A stretch of 64,000 bases of DNA from Ehrlichia ruminantium str. Welgevonden (GCF_000026005.1 NC_005295.2:1452356-1516355); one strand, 5' to 3'. Counted from the first letter of the stretch, positions 1 through 11,257 are shown. Notes: a model not told the origin generated them from the sequence alone. A program made the numbers and translations.

Positions 1-1385
1 ATTTTGATATATTCAATGTCATCAAACATTTTTAGGTGATCTTTTATAGATAAGTAAGCTGTAGTACTAAGACCATCTAATTTTGATACTATTTTTCGAT
101 CTTTCCTACGCAGAAAATGACATATTAAAGTAATAGCTATCATTGTTCCAGTTATTCCAGCTATTACACTAGATAATACAAACTCATGACCAAATTTAGC
201 ATCGCAACACAACATCAATACATTTGTGGCCATAAAAATACCTGCAAATCCAATAATAAACGCTGCACAGACTCTTGATATTTTATTCTTATACGATAGT
301 AAATACAATCCTCCTAGAAACATTATAAAATACGATACAACAGAACAGTATAAAGCTATTCTATCAAATTTAAAAAAATGACATGATAAAGCCACAAGTT
401 TTAAAAGATACACAGATCCTAGTATTAGAAAAGTAGTACATCTTAACAGTAATTGCCTTTTTGTAAGCTCATTGTTACCTGCCATAAGAAACAAATTGTG
501 TTTTGTACTTACTTTCTTTCCTAACTCAGTAAGCTGTAAATTTCCTTTGCCATCATTGACCATAAAACTCTGTTTTTCAGCTTCCTGTTTTATATGTGAT
601 AAAATTCTCTCTCTTTTCGTAGAAGGAACATCATCATTTAGAAGATCCTCAGAAACAGTACGTATACCTTGATTATATTCTCTATACTGCCATGAAAGTA
701 AATTCATACTACTTGCTTCTTCTTGAACACTTCTATTCCCAACATAAGATAATAAAAGAACAATAGGAATAACAATAGTAGGAGCAAATACTACAGTAAA
801 ACAACATCTTAATATTTTCTCACGTATAGTTAATAAAGACCACCTTTCAGCATATAACACAGAATCATATATTTCATGACTTAATGGTTTACTACTGACA
901 TCATATTTTTCAACTCGAAAAACTCGATCAGTACCAGCTTGTGTTTCTAACTCATCAACAAAATCTCTTTGACTTTTTAAAATTATATCATATATATCAC
1001 TTTCAGGAGTGTGCTCTTTAGCACCATCACATGTAGAAATAATAAAAACAGTTTTAGGATTAGAATAAGCTTTACCTTCACGATAAGTACATTCAGAAAT
1101 ACCAATATCATAACTGGAATGCACTACTGGCAAAAACCCTAGCGAACGTATAAATGATACAGTCTTACGTATATCGTCTTTATTAGTAGAAGTATGTATT
1201 AATACCCTTTGTAAAAAAGATTCATCTACCGCATCATCTTTATTTTGAATAACAAAAGCAGCAGGAGTAAGATTTCTTATTACCTTTCCTGAACAAAACA
1301 TACCAATACTTGGATTATAAAATATGGTATATCTTAAATTGTCAAGCCATTCCTTATAAAACTTATACTTAGCAGGATCATACAT
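1..1385 (-). CDS. Large membrane protein of unknown function, C-terminus beyond the window edge
   Basis: The frame is open without a stop from an ATG at 1385 to base 1, about 461 codons, so the gene continues to the left. The first ~190 residues are soluble and rich in charged residues. Five hydrophobic segments follow, the first at about residues 195-216 and the other four close together in the last ~160 residues. A charged segment of about 90 residues between helix 1 and helix 2 looks coiled or soluble. I recognise no catalytic motif. This resembles the large, lineage-restricted membrane proteins of Ehrlichia; that is a comparison of style, not a family assignment. Reality as a gene is secure because such a long open frame is unlikely by chance in DNA this AT-rich. 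Confidence 0.85.
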   Translation of the reverse strand, partial: MYDPAKYKFYKEWLDNLRYTIFYNPSIGMFCSGKVIRNLTPAAFVIQNKDDAVDESFLQRVLIHTSTNKDDIRKTVSFIRSLGFLPVVHSSYDIGISECTYREGKAYSNPKTVFIISTCDGAKEHTPESDIYDIILKSQRDFVDELETQAGTDRVFRVEKYDVSSKPLSHEIYDSVLYAERWSLLTIREKILRCCFTVVFAPTIVIPIVLLLSYVGNRSVQEEASSMNLLSWQYREYNQGIRTVSEDLLNDDVPSTKRERILSHIKQEAEKQSFMVNDGKGNLQLTELGKKVSTKHNLFLMAGNNELTKRQLLLRCTTFLILGSVYLLKLVALSCHFFKFDRIALYCSVVSYFIMFLGGLYLLSYKNKISRVCAAFIIGFAGIFMATNVLMLCCDAKFGHEFVLSSVIAGITGTMIAITLICHFLRRKDRKIVSKLDGLSTTAYLSIKDHLKMFDDIEYIK

Positions 1386-1450
1386 TAGTTTTTAACTTAT
1401 TACCTATTTACAATCACAATACTACATAATTACTATTTTACATTAATTTT

Positions 1451-1621
1451 TTAAATATTATAAGTAAAAGTTTTACTACAATAAGGGCAAACTATTTCTT
1501 GACCATTTCTGATAGTCAAATATATTTTCGGATGTTCAGTATAATCAACATCACTTCCTTCCCCATTACAAGATACTATTTGCTCTTCAAGTACATCTAT
1601 TTTTTTATCATGATTAGACAT
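1451..1621 (-). CDS. Small zinc-finger protein, NDUFS6 / zf-CHCC type
   Basis: A 56-residue protein. Cys18, His30, Cys45 and Cys48 give the pattern C-x11-H-x14-C-x2-C. The segments EHPKIYLTI and VCPYCSKTF match the zf-CHCC family, whose mitochondrial member NDUFS6 is an accessory zinc-binding subunit of respiratory complex I. Alphaproteobacteria carry short stand-alone versions like this one. The role in complex I assembly is inferred from the family. It is separated from the larger membrane protein to its left by 65 bp on the same strand, and could share a transcript with it. Confidence 0.85.
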   Translation of the reverse strand: MSNHDKKIDVLEEQIVSCNGEGSDVDYTEHPKIYLTIRNGQEIVCPYCSKTFTYNI

Positions 1622-2217
1622 AAATATAATTTTTAATATTAATAAAACACAACTCTTATAACATCATAATAAATAACAAGCTACCTTTCTTACCATTCAA
1701 ATATATATTATTATACACTTTGTATAATCAAATTATTATATTACTAGCAAATACATGTTTACTACATTAAACTTATTTACTACTATCAACATAGCTTTAT
1801 GAATAATTCTATAGACAAAAACTCCACTTTTTCTTTCCTTGATTAAAGAATATACCTTAGATAAGTCATCATAAAAGTTTCATTATAATATTAGATAGAT
1901 TATCCTATGATAAAAATTTTACATCAGAATTAAATAATTATTAACACTATTATACCCCAAATTACAATAAAATTCCTCAACAATTTTCTGATAATTTAAA
2001 ACTAGTACTACACATAACTGCTATCAAGACCTACAGATAAAAATTAAACCTTTTTCTTTCTTACTATCAAATACATTTCTTAAGGTATTTCACACAATCA
2101 ACATTATCTAACTTACTAATTATAACAAACAATGATCTCCGTTACTATATTCACTGCAATATTATGATTAAAAAACAATTTTTAAATAAATAAAAATTTA
2201 ACCTTTATAACAAATTA
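1622..2217. other. Non-coding gap, about 600 bp
   Basis: This AT-rich stretch between the zinc-finger gene and the 3' end of secD has no convincing reading frame, RNA gene or repeat. An A/T-only inverted repeat near 2172-2195 lies just downstream of the secD stop on the minus strand. It could act as a weak terminator, but base composition alone could produce it. Confidence 0.5.
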
Positions 2218-3744
2218 CTATATATTTAACACCTTTAAATTAAAGAACCTAATGTACAAATCTATAAGCATTTTTGTCAATGTAATTGCAGAAAACATAG
2301 AACATAAAATACCTATAGATAGCGTAATAGCAAAGCCACTAACTGGGCCGCTACCCATTACAAACATAATTGCTGCAACAATCAGCGTAGTAATATTTGA
2401 ATCAAATATCGTAGACATAGCATTTTTAAATCCAGACTCTACAGCCCATCTTAATTTTTTCTTCGATCTTAACTCTTCCTTAATTCGCTCAAAGATTAAG
2501 ACATTAGCATCAACAGACATTCCAACTGTTAAAGTAATACCAGCAATACCAGGCAGTGTTAGCGTAGCTTGAAGTAAAGTTAGAGCAGCAACAATAAAAA
2601 TAATATTAAAGACTAATCCAATAACAGCCAACAATCCAAATATACCATAGAAAAATATAATAAAAGTTGATACTGCCACTACTGACACTATCATTGCTAA
2701 TCTTCCTTGTTTTATATATTCAGCACCCAAACTTGAACCAATTGTTTTTTCTTCAATGACTTTTAAAGGAGCAGGTAAAGCTCCAGATTTTAACAAAATT
2801 GATAATTCTTTTGCACTTTCAACAGTAAAATTACCACTAATTTCACCACTTCCAGTTAAAATAGGATCACGTATTACAGGAGCAGTAAGAACCACACCGT
2901 CCAACACTATGGCAAATGGCTTATTAAAATTCTCTTTTGTAATCTTAGCAAATTTTTTAGCTGCAGCATTATTTAATTTAAAATTCACAACTACATTACC
3001 AAGACTATTTATTCCAGAAGACACATCCACCAAAGAGTCACCACTAATTTCAACCTTTCTCAATATAGGATATGTATTTCCACGTACATCCTTCAATAAA
3101 ACTGTAGTTAAAGGATTAATAGATGAAATTTGAGTAACATTTTCCAATAAGTGAAATGTTAACTTTGCAGTTTTTCCTAATAACATCTTAATTTGACTAG
3201 TGTCATGTATTCCTGGAATCTGCAAAGATATTCTATCTTTACCATGACTGTTTATAGTAATTTCCTTAGTCCCAGATTTATCAAGCCTACGACGTATATT
3301 ACTAATCGAATCAGTTATAATATTTTTTAACAAATTCTCTTTATAGCTATCATAGAAAGACATTACAATACGAACATCCTGCTTTGATATTCTCACATTT
3401 TTATCATTAAATGACTTAATTCGATCAAAATCTTGACTATCTTTTAATATCAATACCAACTTATCTTCATATACATCAAAACTTTTATATTTTATATTCT
3501 TACTTAACAGAAACTCATTTACTTCATCATATAATCCGTACATTCTTTCTTTTAAATATTCTTTAAAATCTGCTTCTAATAATAAATACACTCCACCTTG
3601 TAAATCTAATCCTAAGTTAACTTTTTTATTGGATATCAAAAACTTATTATCAATAAAATTTGGTAATACCAAATATATAGCAATTGTACACAACAATGTT
3701 ACAACTATTGGTTTAATTTCTAATTTAAATAGCATATCATACAC
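2218..3744 (-). CDS. secD: Protein translocase subunit SecD
   Basis: SecD is an inner-membrane subunit that works with SecF and SecYEG-SecA and uses the proton gradient to complete export of proteins to the periplasm. The 508 residues show the expected order: an N-terminal helix (about residues 13-30), the family motif GLDLQGGVYLLLEAD just after it, a long periplasmic domain, then five helices from about residue 350 to the end. The segment GMSVDANVLIFERIKEEL is a hallmark of the SecD/SecF membrane domain. The length is normal for an alphaproteobacterial SecD. No secF lies next to it in this window. A second ATG three codons into the frame is an alternative start. Export of the MAP1 family depends on this pathway. 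Confidence 0.97.
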   Translation of the reverse strand: MYDMLFKLEIKPIVVTLLCTIAIYLVLPNFIDNKFLISNKKVNLGLDLQGGVYLLLEADFKEYLKERMYGLYDEVNEFLLSKNIKYKSFDVYEDKLVLILKDSQDFDRIKSFNDKNVRISKQDVRIVMSFYDSYKENLLKNIITDSISNIRRRLDKSGTKEITINSHGKDRISLQIPGIHDTSQIKMLLGKTAKLTFHLLENVTQISSINPLTTVLLKDVRGNTYPILRKVEISGDSLVDVSSGINSLGNVVVNFKLNNAAAKKFAKITKENFNKPFAIVLDGVVLTAPVIRDPILTGSGEISGNFTVESAKELSILLKSGALPAPLKVIEEKTIGSSLGAEYIKQGRLAMIVSVVAVSTFIIFFYGIFGLLAVIGLVFNIIFIVAALTLLQATLTLPGIAGITLTVGMSVDANVLIFERIKEELRSKKKLRWAVESGFKNAMSTIFDSNITTLIVAAIMFVMGSGPVSGFAITLSIGILCSMFSAITLTKMLIDLYIRFFNLKVLNI

Positions 3745-4141
3745 TAAAATAATTACAGGATTATATTACATTATTGATAACAAATAAAATAGTTTCTAAC
3801 ACAGGTTAACCATTGTAAACCAACATGCATTATCAAACATATGTAAGATAATTAAAGTAAAAATAATAAGATTACATTTCTTATAGACAACACAACTTAT
3901 TTCCTAATACCTTAACCATGTACATTAATTTTAACATCACTGTTATATGCTATATTCTATACATATTCCATAATATTATAAAACACATATAAATAACCTA
4001 TTAAGAATACGTTGGATTTCTTATTAAAATATACTTACTTTACTAATAACTACACATACACATTAATTTCAAAAAGACTACTAGGTGTTATACATTCAAT
4101 TCATCACCAATATATTATAACAATTGATCAAGAATTTTTTA
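3745..4141. other. Non-coding gap between secD and the ThiF-like gene
   Basis: About 400 bp of AT-rich sequence with no supported gene. A 60-codon plus-strand frame at 4012-4194 runs antisense into the 3' end of the ThiF-like gene, lacks a ribosome binding site and looks like chance. Confidence 0.5.
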
Positions 4142-4924
4142 CTAAAAATACAACTTACTTTCATAATAATCGTAATCATATGGATCCACCTTAACATCAT
4201 TGCTACACACTATACATCTTTCGTTTTTTTGAAATGTGTAATGAGTAAATTCATTATTTTTTAAGTCAATCCTCTGTAACTTTCCAATTACATTATATGA
4301 AATTTCTAATAAATACTTTATAGCTTCTGCTGCTACAATACTACCTACTACACCAACTGTTGGCCCTAGCACACCAGCATTAGAACAGTTTAGATGTATA
4401 CTCATATACTGATGTTCAAAAAAACATCTGAGGCAAGGTTTACCATATGGATATATGGTTAATATTTGACCAACAAAACCAATTGCTGCACTATGTATTA
4501 AAGGTTTTCCTAAAATAACACATGCATCATTAAGAAATAACTTAGTTGCTAAACGATCTGTACAATCTATAACAAGATCTACTTCTCTAAAAACTTGTTC
4601 AAAGTTTTTAGGAGTAATAAAGATATTCAATGTACGTACATTTACTGCAGAATTAAGCATACTAACAAATTTAGCAGCTGTTACCACTTTACTATTACTA
4701 ACATCAGATTCTTTATATATTATCTGCCTATTCAAATTTGATATTTGAATTTTATCACTATCAGATAATATCAAGCTACCAATACCACTAGCTGCAAGTA
4801 AAGGAATAACCGTACTCCCCAAACCACCACATCCAACTATTAGAACACTACTATTACATAACTTATTCTGACCTACTACTCCTACTTCTGAAAGTAAAAT
4901 CTGCTTTTTATACCGCTCAAACAC
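4142..4924 (-). CDS. HesA/MoeB/ThiF family adenylyltransferase (E1-like)
   Basis: This 260-residue protein adenylates the C-terminal glycine of a small ubiquitin-like sulfur carrier (ThiS or MoaD type) in the families it belongs to. The nucleotide-binding loop VGCGGLGS is near residues 30-37, followed by the SNLNRQ motif. Two zinc-binding pairs, CLRC (about residue 164) and CIVC (about residue 240), match the MoeB/ThiF fold. Which carrier it serves cannot be told from sequence alone; thiamine or molybdopterin sulfur transfer are the candidates. It starts three bases after the pyrE stop, so the two are almost certainly cotranscribed and may be translationally coupled. Confidence 0.88.
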   Translation of the reverse strand: MFERYKKQILLSEVGVVGQNKLCNSSVLIVGCGGLGSTVIPLLAASGIGSLILSDSDKIQISNLNRQIIYKESDVSNSKVVTAAKFVSMLNSAVNVRTLNIFITPKNFEQVFREVDLVIDCTDRLATKLFLNDACVILGKPLIHSAAIGFVGQILTIYPYGKPCLRCFFEHQYMSIHLNCSNAGVLGPTVGVVGSIVAAEAIKYLLEISYNVIGKLQRIDLKNNEFTHYTFQKNERCIVCSNDVKVDPYDYDYYESKLYF

Positions 4925-4927
4925 TAA

Positions 4928-5527
4928 CTATTCACTCAAATATTTTCTACTTCCAGGTGTGGATACAGGAATTCTTCTTAAATATTCTGGAATATCTTCA
5001 TCAACATAACTTTTTACATTTAACTCGAGTAAGCTAATTATAGGAAAAGGAAGCCTTACATCCTTACTACGTTTAACTAACGCTGCACCTGCAACAACAG
5101 TTCCACCATTACTTTTAACACAATTTACCACTTCCATAGATGTCTTGCCAGTAGTAATTACATCTTCTACAATCAAAACTTGACTACTTTTTTTAATTTC
5201 AAAACCACGACGTAATACAAATATACCATTAACACGTTCACAAAACACATTACTAATTTCTAGTTGTCTAGCAATTTCATACCCAACAGTAATAGCACCA
5301 ATAGCCGGAGAAACAATCATATCGATATTTGGTAAAACCTTATTAATTTTCTCTGCAAGTAAAGAACAAAACTTTACTGCAAGAGCAGGATTTTCAAATA
5401 ATCTAGCACATTGTACATATGTATCACTATGTAAACCAGAAGAAAGTATAAAGTGACCACTTATTATTACACCAATTTTAATGAACTCATCATATATAGA
5501 ATCACTATTTAATAAACCTACTTCCAT
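4928..5527 (-). CDS. pyrE: Orotate phosphoribosyltransferase
   Basis: PyrE converts orotate and PRPP to orotidine 5'-phosphate in de novo pyrimidine synthesis. The PRPP-binding motif VLIVEDVITTGKTS is intact at about residues 117-130, and the N-terminal substrate segment SSGLHSDTYV is present. I chose the ATG at 5527 because an AAGGG sequence lies about a dozen bases upstream. A GTG four codons earlier would extend the protein but leaves no room for a ribosome binding site. The protein is about 199 residues, normal for the family. It is the first gene of a two-gene unit with the ThiF-like gene. Confidence 0.95.
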   Translation of the reverse strand: MEVGLLNSDSIYDEFIKIGVIISGHFILSSGLHSDTYVQCARLFENPALAVKFCSLLAEKINKVLPNIDMIVSPAIGAITVGYEIARQLEISNVFCERVNGIFVLRRGFEIKKSSQVLIVEDVITTGKTSMEVVNCVKSNGGTVVAGAALVKRSKDVRLPFPIISLLELNVKSYVDEDIPEYLRRIPVSTPGSRKYLSE

Positions 5528-5893
5528 ACAACACAACACCCTTAAAACATTATTTCTTCTATTTGATTAATATGTGTACTTTTGAATAAAATCAACTAAT
5601 ATAATTATCTAATAAGTATAATTACATACTTATAAAACTCTCAGTTGTTAAGATTACTGACACACATCTCGATTAACTAATCCCTCTTCCTTTATTAATT
5701 ATTAACTTTTTGTACTATATAACCATCACTAATGAAATTTCTATTATATAATTACACTTTTCAGAGATATTTCAACTAAAGAACAGTATAGCAACATTCA
5801 CTTACTAATCTGTTAATTCATTACCTGAGAAATAATTACTGTAATCTAACCTTACAATAAAAAAAATACCGATATTTTTTAAGTACGTGATAC
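5528..5893. other. Gap between recA and pyrE
   Basis: About 365 bp with no gene. It holds the likely recA terminator at 5861-5880 near its right end and presumably the pyrE promoter near its left end, although no clear promoter consensus stands out. Confidence 0.5.
5859..5880 (-). terminator. Probable recA intrinsic terminator
   Basis: Eight A/T pairs flank the four-base loop CCGA (TCGG on the transcribed strand), and the 3' arm runs on into a T tract in the minus direction. It begins 14 bp beyond the recA stop. The stem is all A/T, so it is weak, but its position and the T run fit a Rho-independent terminator. Confidence 0.5.
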
Positions 5894-6967
5894 CTAAAAA
5901 ACTGGCACATCCATATCACTAATACTATCAACCTCCGCATTAAAACAGCTAACATCATTATCACTTGCTTGCAAACTAGCCCTTATTTTTTGTTCAATTT
6001 CATCTGCAGTACTAGGATTATTCTTAAGGTATAGTTTAGCATTCTCCTTACCTTGACCAAGACGTACACTATTATACGAATAATAAGACCCTGCTTTTTC
6101 TACAATATTAAGCTTTACACCCATATCTATAATTTCACCAACCTTCGAGATTCCTTCATTATACATAATATCAAAATCAACTTGTTTAAAAGGGGGTGCC
6201 ACTTTATTTTTAACTACTTTAACTTTAGTTTGATTACCAATAATAACATCTTTATCTTTAATCGCACTTACTTTACGTATGTCTAATCTAACAGAACTAT
6301 AAAATTTTAATGCATTTCCTCCAGTCGTAGTCTCAGGATTACCATAAACTACACCTATTTTCATACGAATCTGATTAATAAAAATAAGTATGCAATTAGC
6401 TTTTGACACAATTGAAGTTAACTTTCTTAAAGCATGACTCAATAACCTTGCTTGTAAACCCATATGTTGATCACCCATATCACCTTCTATTTCTGCTCTA
6501 GGTGTTAATGCAGCAACTGAATCAACAACTATTACATCGATAGCACCAGAACATATTAGATATTCAACTATATGCAGTGCTTGCTCACCAGTATCAGGCT
6601 GAGAAACAATTAAATCTCCTGTATTTACACCTAACTTACGAGCATACATTATGTCTAAAGCATGTTCAGCATCAATAAAAGCACAATTGCCACCTTTTTT
6701 TTGAGATTCAGCAATTACATGCAATGCAAGTGTTGTTTTCCCTGAACTTTCAGGACCAAAAATTTCAATTATTCTTCCTTTAGGGAAACCACCAATACCC
6801 AATGCTGTATCAAGAGCTATTGAACCTGTAGGGATACTATCTATTTTCTCAATAGCACCTTGTTTTAATTTCATTATTGCACCACGACCAAACGCTTTTT
6901 CAATTTGACTAATTGCATTATCCAAAGCTTTTTGTCTATCGTGATTTAAGTTTTTGGTATCAGACAT
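5894..6967 (-). CDS. recA: Recombinase RecA
   Basis: RecA forms ATP-dependent filaments on single-stranded DNA and drives homologous strand exchange. The 357 residues contain Walker [10 protein letters not shown] at about residues 70-78, Walker [11 protein letters not shown] at about 145-154, and the L2 region [14 protein letters not shown] at about 208-221. The length is standard. The acidic C-terminal tail is present. In an obligate intracellular genome with large gene families such as map1, RecA is the obvious agent for recombination between paralogs; that link is inference. No LexA-like box was seen upstream. Confidence 0.98.
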
Positions 6968-8446
6968 AATTCTTTATTTTATATAGACATTTTCATAAGG
7001 GTAAAGAAAGCTAATCATTCTTAACATTAATTGTCAAGATTTAAAATAATCATATATAATTCATCAAAATGTACTAATTTAAAACAAGTAAAAAGCCATT
7101 TTCACTGTTACAAACTCTAAAAATCCCTATAACATGAATTATTTACATACTTCAAAAATGTCCAAATAATTTTATGAATATTAAAAATGCAATCATATGA
7201 CTAAAAAATCTATAGTTGTATGTAATATGTAAATTATACACACTGTAGTTAAGTTAGGTAAATAAATGAGTTATCACTCTAAAAAAATTAGGTAATAAAT
7301 ATATAATAGCTCATAACTATAAAATTTATGTAAGTACTAATTAATAAAAATTATTATAGCAATTATAAACATAAATATCCGTTAGATAACGATAAAACAT
7401 CATATAGATATTAACATTTACCATAAGTCATGTAGTACATAAATAACATAGGTCCTATAGTAATTATCATAAGATCAAGTTTATTGGCATCAACTACTAG
7501 CATACAGAACATTTTTTACAGACAAGAGCTTTTCTTAATATACTGTTAAGCAACCATTGATTAACCAACACATATTAATAAGATTATGCTATGATATAAA
7601 ACTATCAATTATAAATACAATAATCCTTTATAAGGAAACTCGTGATGCATATGCTATTATATCAATTTACCAAAATATATATAATAAATAAAATTACCAA
7701 CATACATAGCATTATTAAGAATGCATATCAGAACTTTTCATAGATCACAAACTACCCACTTAATATATCATCTGCAATAAACTAGATTCTCAATACTAAA
7801 ATACTAATTTTCAATCCATAAATTACACTATGCTATAATCTATTAATAAAAGCTCTATCACTATCGTTTATAAAACATCATACTCCTACAATGAAGTATT
7901 TAAATAATACTATTGACTCAATATTAACTTAGCACTATACTTAATATTAATAAATCACACAACGTTTATAATACTAGTAAAAATTATATCACCATCCTGA
8001 ATAGATAACCAACTATAAAACTAACTATTTTTCATAATAAACTAGCCATTCATATACTATTTATACATAGTATTGATTGACTAAAATATGGAATAAATAA
8101 AATCACTGATATGATATTGATAAAAATCATATACCTATTTTTCACAGATAAACTAATTATAAACCTAATTTATAAAAGTTCCAAAATTTGATATAGCTCA
8201 CTAATAACTTATTGTGATATAAGGTTCAAGATACTAGTATCATGACATAGCATTTATAAACTAGTTTAACTATATACTACTAAATAGCGTTAATTACTAG
8301 CACATTTAATATAAATTAACCTAGAATTTGAAACATCTCTTGATAAATCACAAATAACTTTTATAGATACTACTAAATATATATTCATTTACTAATTACA
8401 ATATAAATAACTGTAATACATTAATAAAAATATCAATTACTGTTCC
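6968..8446. other. Long non-coding gap recA-bioD, about 1.5 kb
   Basis: Apart from the recA promoter at its left end I see no coding frame of credible length, no tRNA-like clover leaf and no long repeat. The sequence is dense in stop codons in all frames. This looks like decayed DNA, of which E. ruminantium is known to hold an unusual amount. Confidence 0.6.
7008..7037 (-). promoter_or_regulatory. Candidate sigma-70 promoter of recA
   Basis: On the minus strand a perfect -35 box TTGACA (7032-7037) is followed after 18 bp by TAGCTT (7008-7013) as the -10 box. The recA start codon lies about 40 bp downstream. The -35 is strong and the -10 is a moderate match. Confidence 0.45.
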
Positions 8447-9118
8447 TTATAAGATAAAATTAACTATGTCATCTGAAGTACTTTCCCATTTGTTAGCATT
8501 ATCTTTAACATATTGCTGAACATATACTAATTTACCTGTATACTCATAAATAAATTTCACTATATCATTAATATTAGTATCAGTTTTATTGTTAACACTT
8601 AGCACAATCTTCACATCGATATCACCTAACACTTTAAGTACCGTCAATGTATGACTAATGCTCCCTAAGTAAGAACCAATAACTAAAATTACTTTTATTT
8701 TTAAATCTTGTATTAATTCCAAGCAAGTCTTCTGATCAGTAATAGGAGACATAACACCACCAACACCTTCTATTAATAGATAATCTATATCTTGATTAAT
8801 ATGTGTATAACAGAATTTAAAAATTTCATTATAATCTAATTTAATATTTTCCAGCCTAGCAGCTATATTAGGAGCATGAGGATAAGATAGCCTCCAAGGA
8901 GAAATTCTATTGATGTTATGAGTATTGCAATCCACATCTAAACTACATAATATTTTGCTTGTATCATTACTCATAATTTCCACATCATTCCACCCACTTA
9001 TTATAGGTTTTATTGCATGTACTGTTTTACAATTTTTTCGTAAATGCCAGCACAGTACTGTAGTAATAAAAGTTTTACCTATACCAGTACCACATGATGT
9101 AATAAAATAAGCTGACAT
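8447..9118 (-). CDS. bioD: Dethiobiotin synthetase
   Basis: BioD closes the ureido ring of dethiobiotin from diaminopelargonic acid, CO2 and ATP, the step before biotin synthase. The P-loop TSCGTGIGKTF is at residues 7-17, and the segment LLIEGVGGVMSP at about 113-124 is the family motif around the second nucleotide-binding region. The length of 223 residues is normal. Biotin synthesis genes are a known trait of Ehrlichia and Anaplasma and may supply the tick host; that supply role is inference. It is divergent from ftsY, which begins 82 bp away. Confidence 0.94.
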   Translation of the reverse strand: MSAYFITSCGTGIGKTFITTVLCWHLRKNCKTVHAIKPIISGWNDVEIMSNDTSKILCSLDVDCNTHNINRISPWRLSYPHAPNIAARLENIKLDYNEIFKFCYTHINQDIDYLLIEGVGGVMSPITDQKTCLELIQDLKIKVILVIGSYLGSISHTLTVLKVLGDIDVKIVLSVNNKTDTNINDIVKFIYEYTGKLVYVQQYVKDNANKWESTSDDIVNFIL

Positions 9119-9200
9119 TTAATACAGTGAACCTTATAATTTACTTAATACTAACTGATAAACACTGAACTCACAACAAAACACTAAGGAAAATTGAGCT

Positions 9201-10130
9201 ATGACAGATAACCAAGGATTTTTCAGCAATATCAAAAAAAGTCTATTTAAAACTTCATCAAAATTAAGTGATGGAATTAAAAAAATTTTTTCCAATAGTA
9301 AAAAAATCAATCAAGAAACTTTAGAAGAATTAAAGGAATTACTGATTACAGCAGATATTGGATATGAAAATGCATCATTATTAATAAAAAAAATTGCAGA
9401 AGCAAAATTTGATGAAGTAACTGATCATACAATAAAGCAAAAACTAGCAGAAGAGATAGAAAATATTTTATTACAAGTTGAAAAACCTTTTTCTATAATA
9501 AAAAAACCACATGTAATTATGATATGTGGAACTAATGGAAACGGTAAAACAACAACAGTAGGTAAATTAGCATATAAATTTAAGAATAATGGAAAAAGTG
9601 TATTAGTTGCAGCGTGTGACACATTTCGTGCAGCAGCTACAGAACAACTTACAGTATGGTCACAAAAAGTAGATTTTCCCATTGTAACAAGTACACAAGG
9701 ATCAGATGCAGCAAGTGTAGCATATCAAGCCATGCAGCAAGCTTTAAAAAATGAAATAGATATTTTACTTGTTGATACTGCAGGAAGATTACACAACTAT
9801 AAAAATCTAATGGAAGAATTAGCAAAAATTAAACGAATTATAGGTAAACACGATAATGAAGCACCACATGATGTAGTATTAATACTAGACGCAACAACTG
9901 GGCAAAACGCTCTTAATCAAGTCGAAGTTTTTTTACAATTTGTAAACATTAGTGGACTTGTTATCACAAAACTGGATGGTACAGCAAAAGGTGGAGTAGT
10001 AATAAGAATAGCACAAAAATATAAATTGAATATTCATGCAATAGGAATAGGAGAACAGGTAGAAGATCTTAAAGATTTCTCCGCTAAAGAGTTCACTGCT
10101 GGACTTTTAAATATGGATAACATATTGTAA
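9201..10130 (+). CDS. ftsY: Signal recognition particle receptor FtsY
   Basis: FtsY is the membrane-associated GTPase that receives ribosome-SRP complexes and passes them to SecYEG. The 309 residues cover the N and G domains only. G1 is GTNGNGKTTTVGKLA at about residues 110-124, DTAGR is near 191, and TKLDGTAKGG near 255 is the G4 and closing-loop region. The long acidic A domain of the E. coli protein is absent, as is usual in alphaproteobacteria. The sequence AAGGAAA about 9 bases before the ATG supports the start. It is transcribed away from bioD. Confidence 0.97.
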   Translation: MTDNQGFFSNIKKSLFKTSSKLSDGIKKIFSNSKKINQETLEELKELLITADIGYENASLLIKKIAEAKFDEVTDHTIKQKLAEEIENILLQVEKPFSIIKKPHVIMICGTNGNGKTTTVGKLAYKFKNNGKSVLVAACDTFRAAATEQLTVWSQKVDFPIVTSTQGSDAASVAYQAMQQALKNEIDILLVDTAGRLHNYKNLMEELAKIKRIIGKHDNEAPHDVVLILDATTGQNALNQVEVFLQFVNISGLVITKLDGTAKGGVVIRIAQKYKLNIHAIGIGEQVEDLKDFSAKEFTAGLLNMDNIL

Positions 10131-11257
10131 TTTAATAGCAACTTTGCTTGTAAAGCAGTATTCTTCTTGCATTTACTGTTTAGTTTAATATTAACTCATT
10201 GCTATTAGACATTTATTTTTTCCTAATTCAATTGATGTAATATAAAAATTTCTCGTTGCTACTAATTTTTAGTTCTCTTGTAACAAAAATTCTACTGAGT
10301 TGATACAATCATAATATAACAATAAGTTTCTATTCATACAGAAAAAATTTTTTTCTGTACACTACTTAAAAATAAAAAAAAGTACTATACAAGCAATACT
10401 AAAAACACATCAGTTTATATCATAGTAAGTAAATAAGATAGAAACTTTGTAATATTTGCAATAAAATCAATAATATATTATGTTAAACTAACATACAGGA
10501 AATATTACGTTTTCACTCTTTTAAAAAAGAAATTCATATTCATTTATACTATAAGTAGTTTAGAGTATTTACATGAAAGATCATGATATAATAGAGTATA
10601 TTATCAAGTAATCTATTAAATCTGGTTGAATATATAATAATATTTTCAGAATATTAGATACCTACACTATTAGTTTATCATTTAACATCCTAACAAAATT
10701 AATTTTAACATTGAATCTATGATATTTTTACATATTAAGTCTTAATTTACACAACATGTAAAACACATTTTGTATAAATTAAGAAAGTACATAAATTTAG
10801 GTAACTATATTAAAATCTCATTATAACAAACAATAACCTAGCGATTATTATATATACCTACACACAAAATAGGTAACACCAGTTTTTTAGTAGATATGGG
10901 AAATCTACTTTATAAATTCAGAATTTAAGTAAAACTGTTATATTTAAGTAACATGTAGTAAACTAATAAACATAATCACATTAAAATACAGTTATAATAT
11001 ATCATCTATAAATATTTGATACCAATAAGTATTGCTAACTATTATTTGAAAAATATCAGGCATTTTTGTAAATACAATAATCCATAAATTAAATCCAATT
11101 TAAATAAACAACAAACTTATACGAAATTAAAAATAATTATATTTGTAATCTATAAACACTCACATACAAATCAGTAACACAATCCTATTTATCTTGTTTA
11201 CATAAGATATAAAGCTTGTTTTGTAAGTTAAAAAAACTTATAAGTGAAGGAGTAGTT
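10131..11257. other. Non-coding gap after ftsY
   Basis: About 1.1 kb without a credible gene. At 10337-10359 there is a near-perfect 23-base palindrome (TACAG, a run of A, a run of T, CTGTA) about 210 bp beyond ftsY. It could end ftsY transcription but has no G/C core. Confidence 0.5.

Noticed and set aside
4012..4194. 60-codon plus-strand frame
   Set aside because: Runs antisense into the ThiF-like gene, no ribosome binding site, composition expected by chance.
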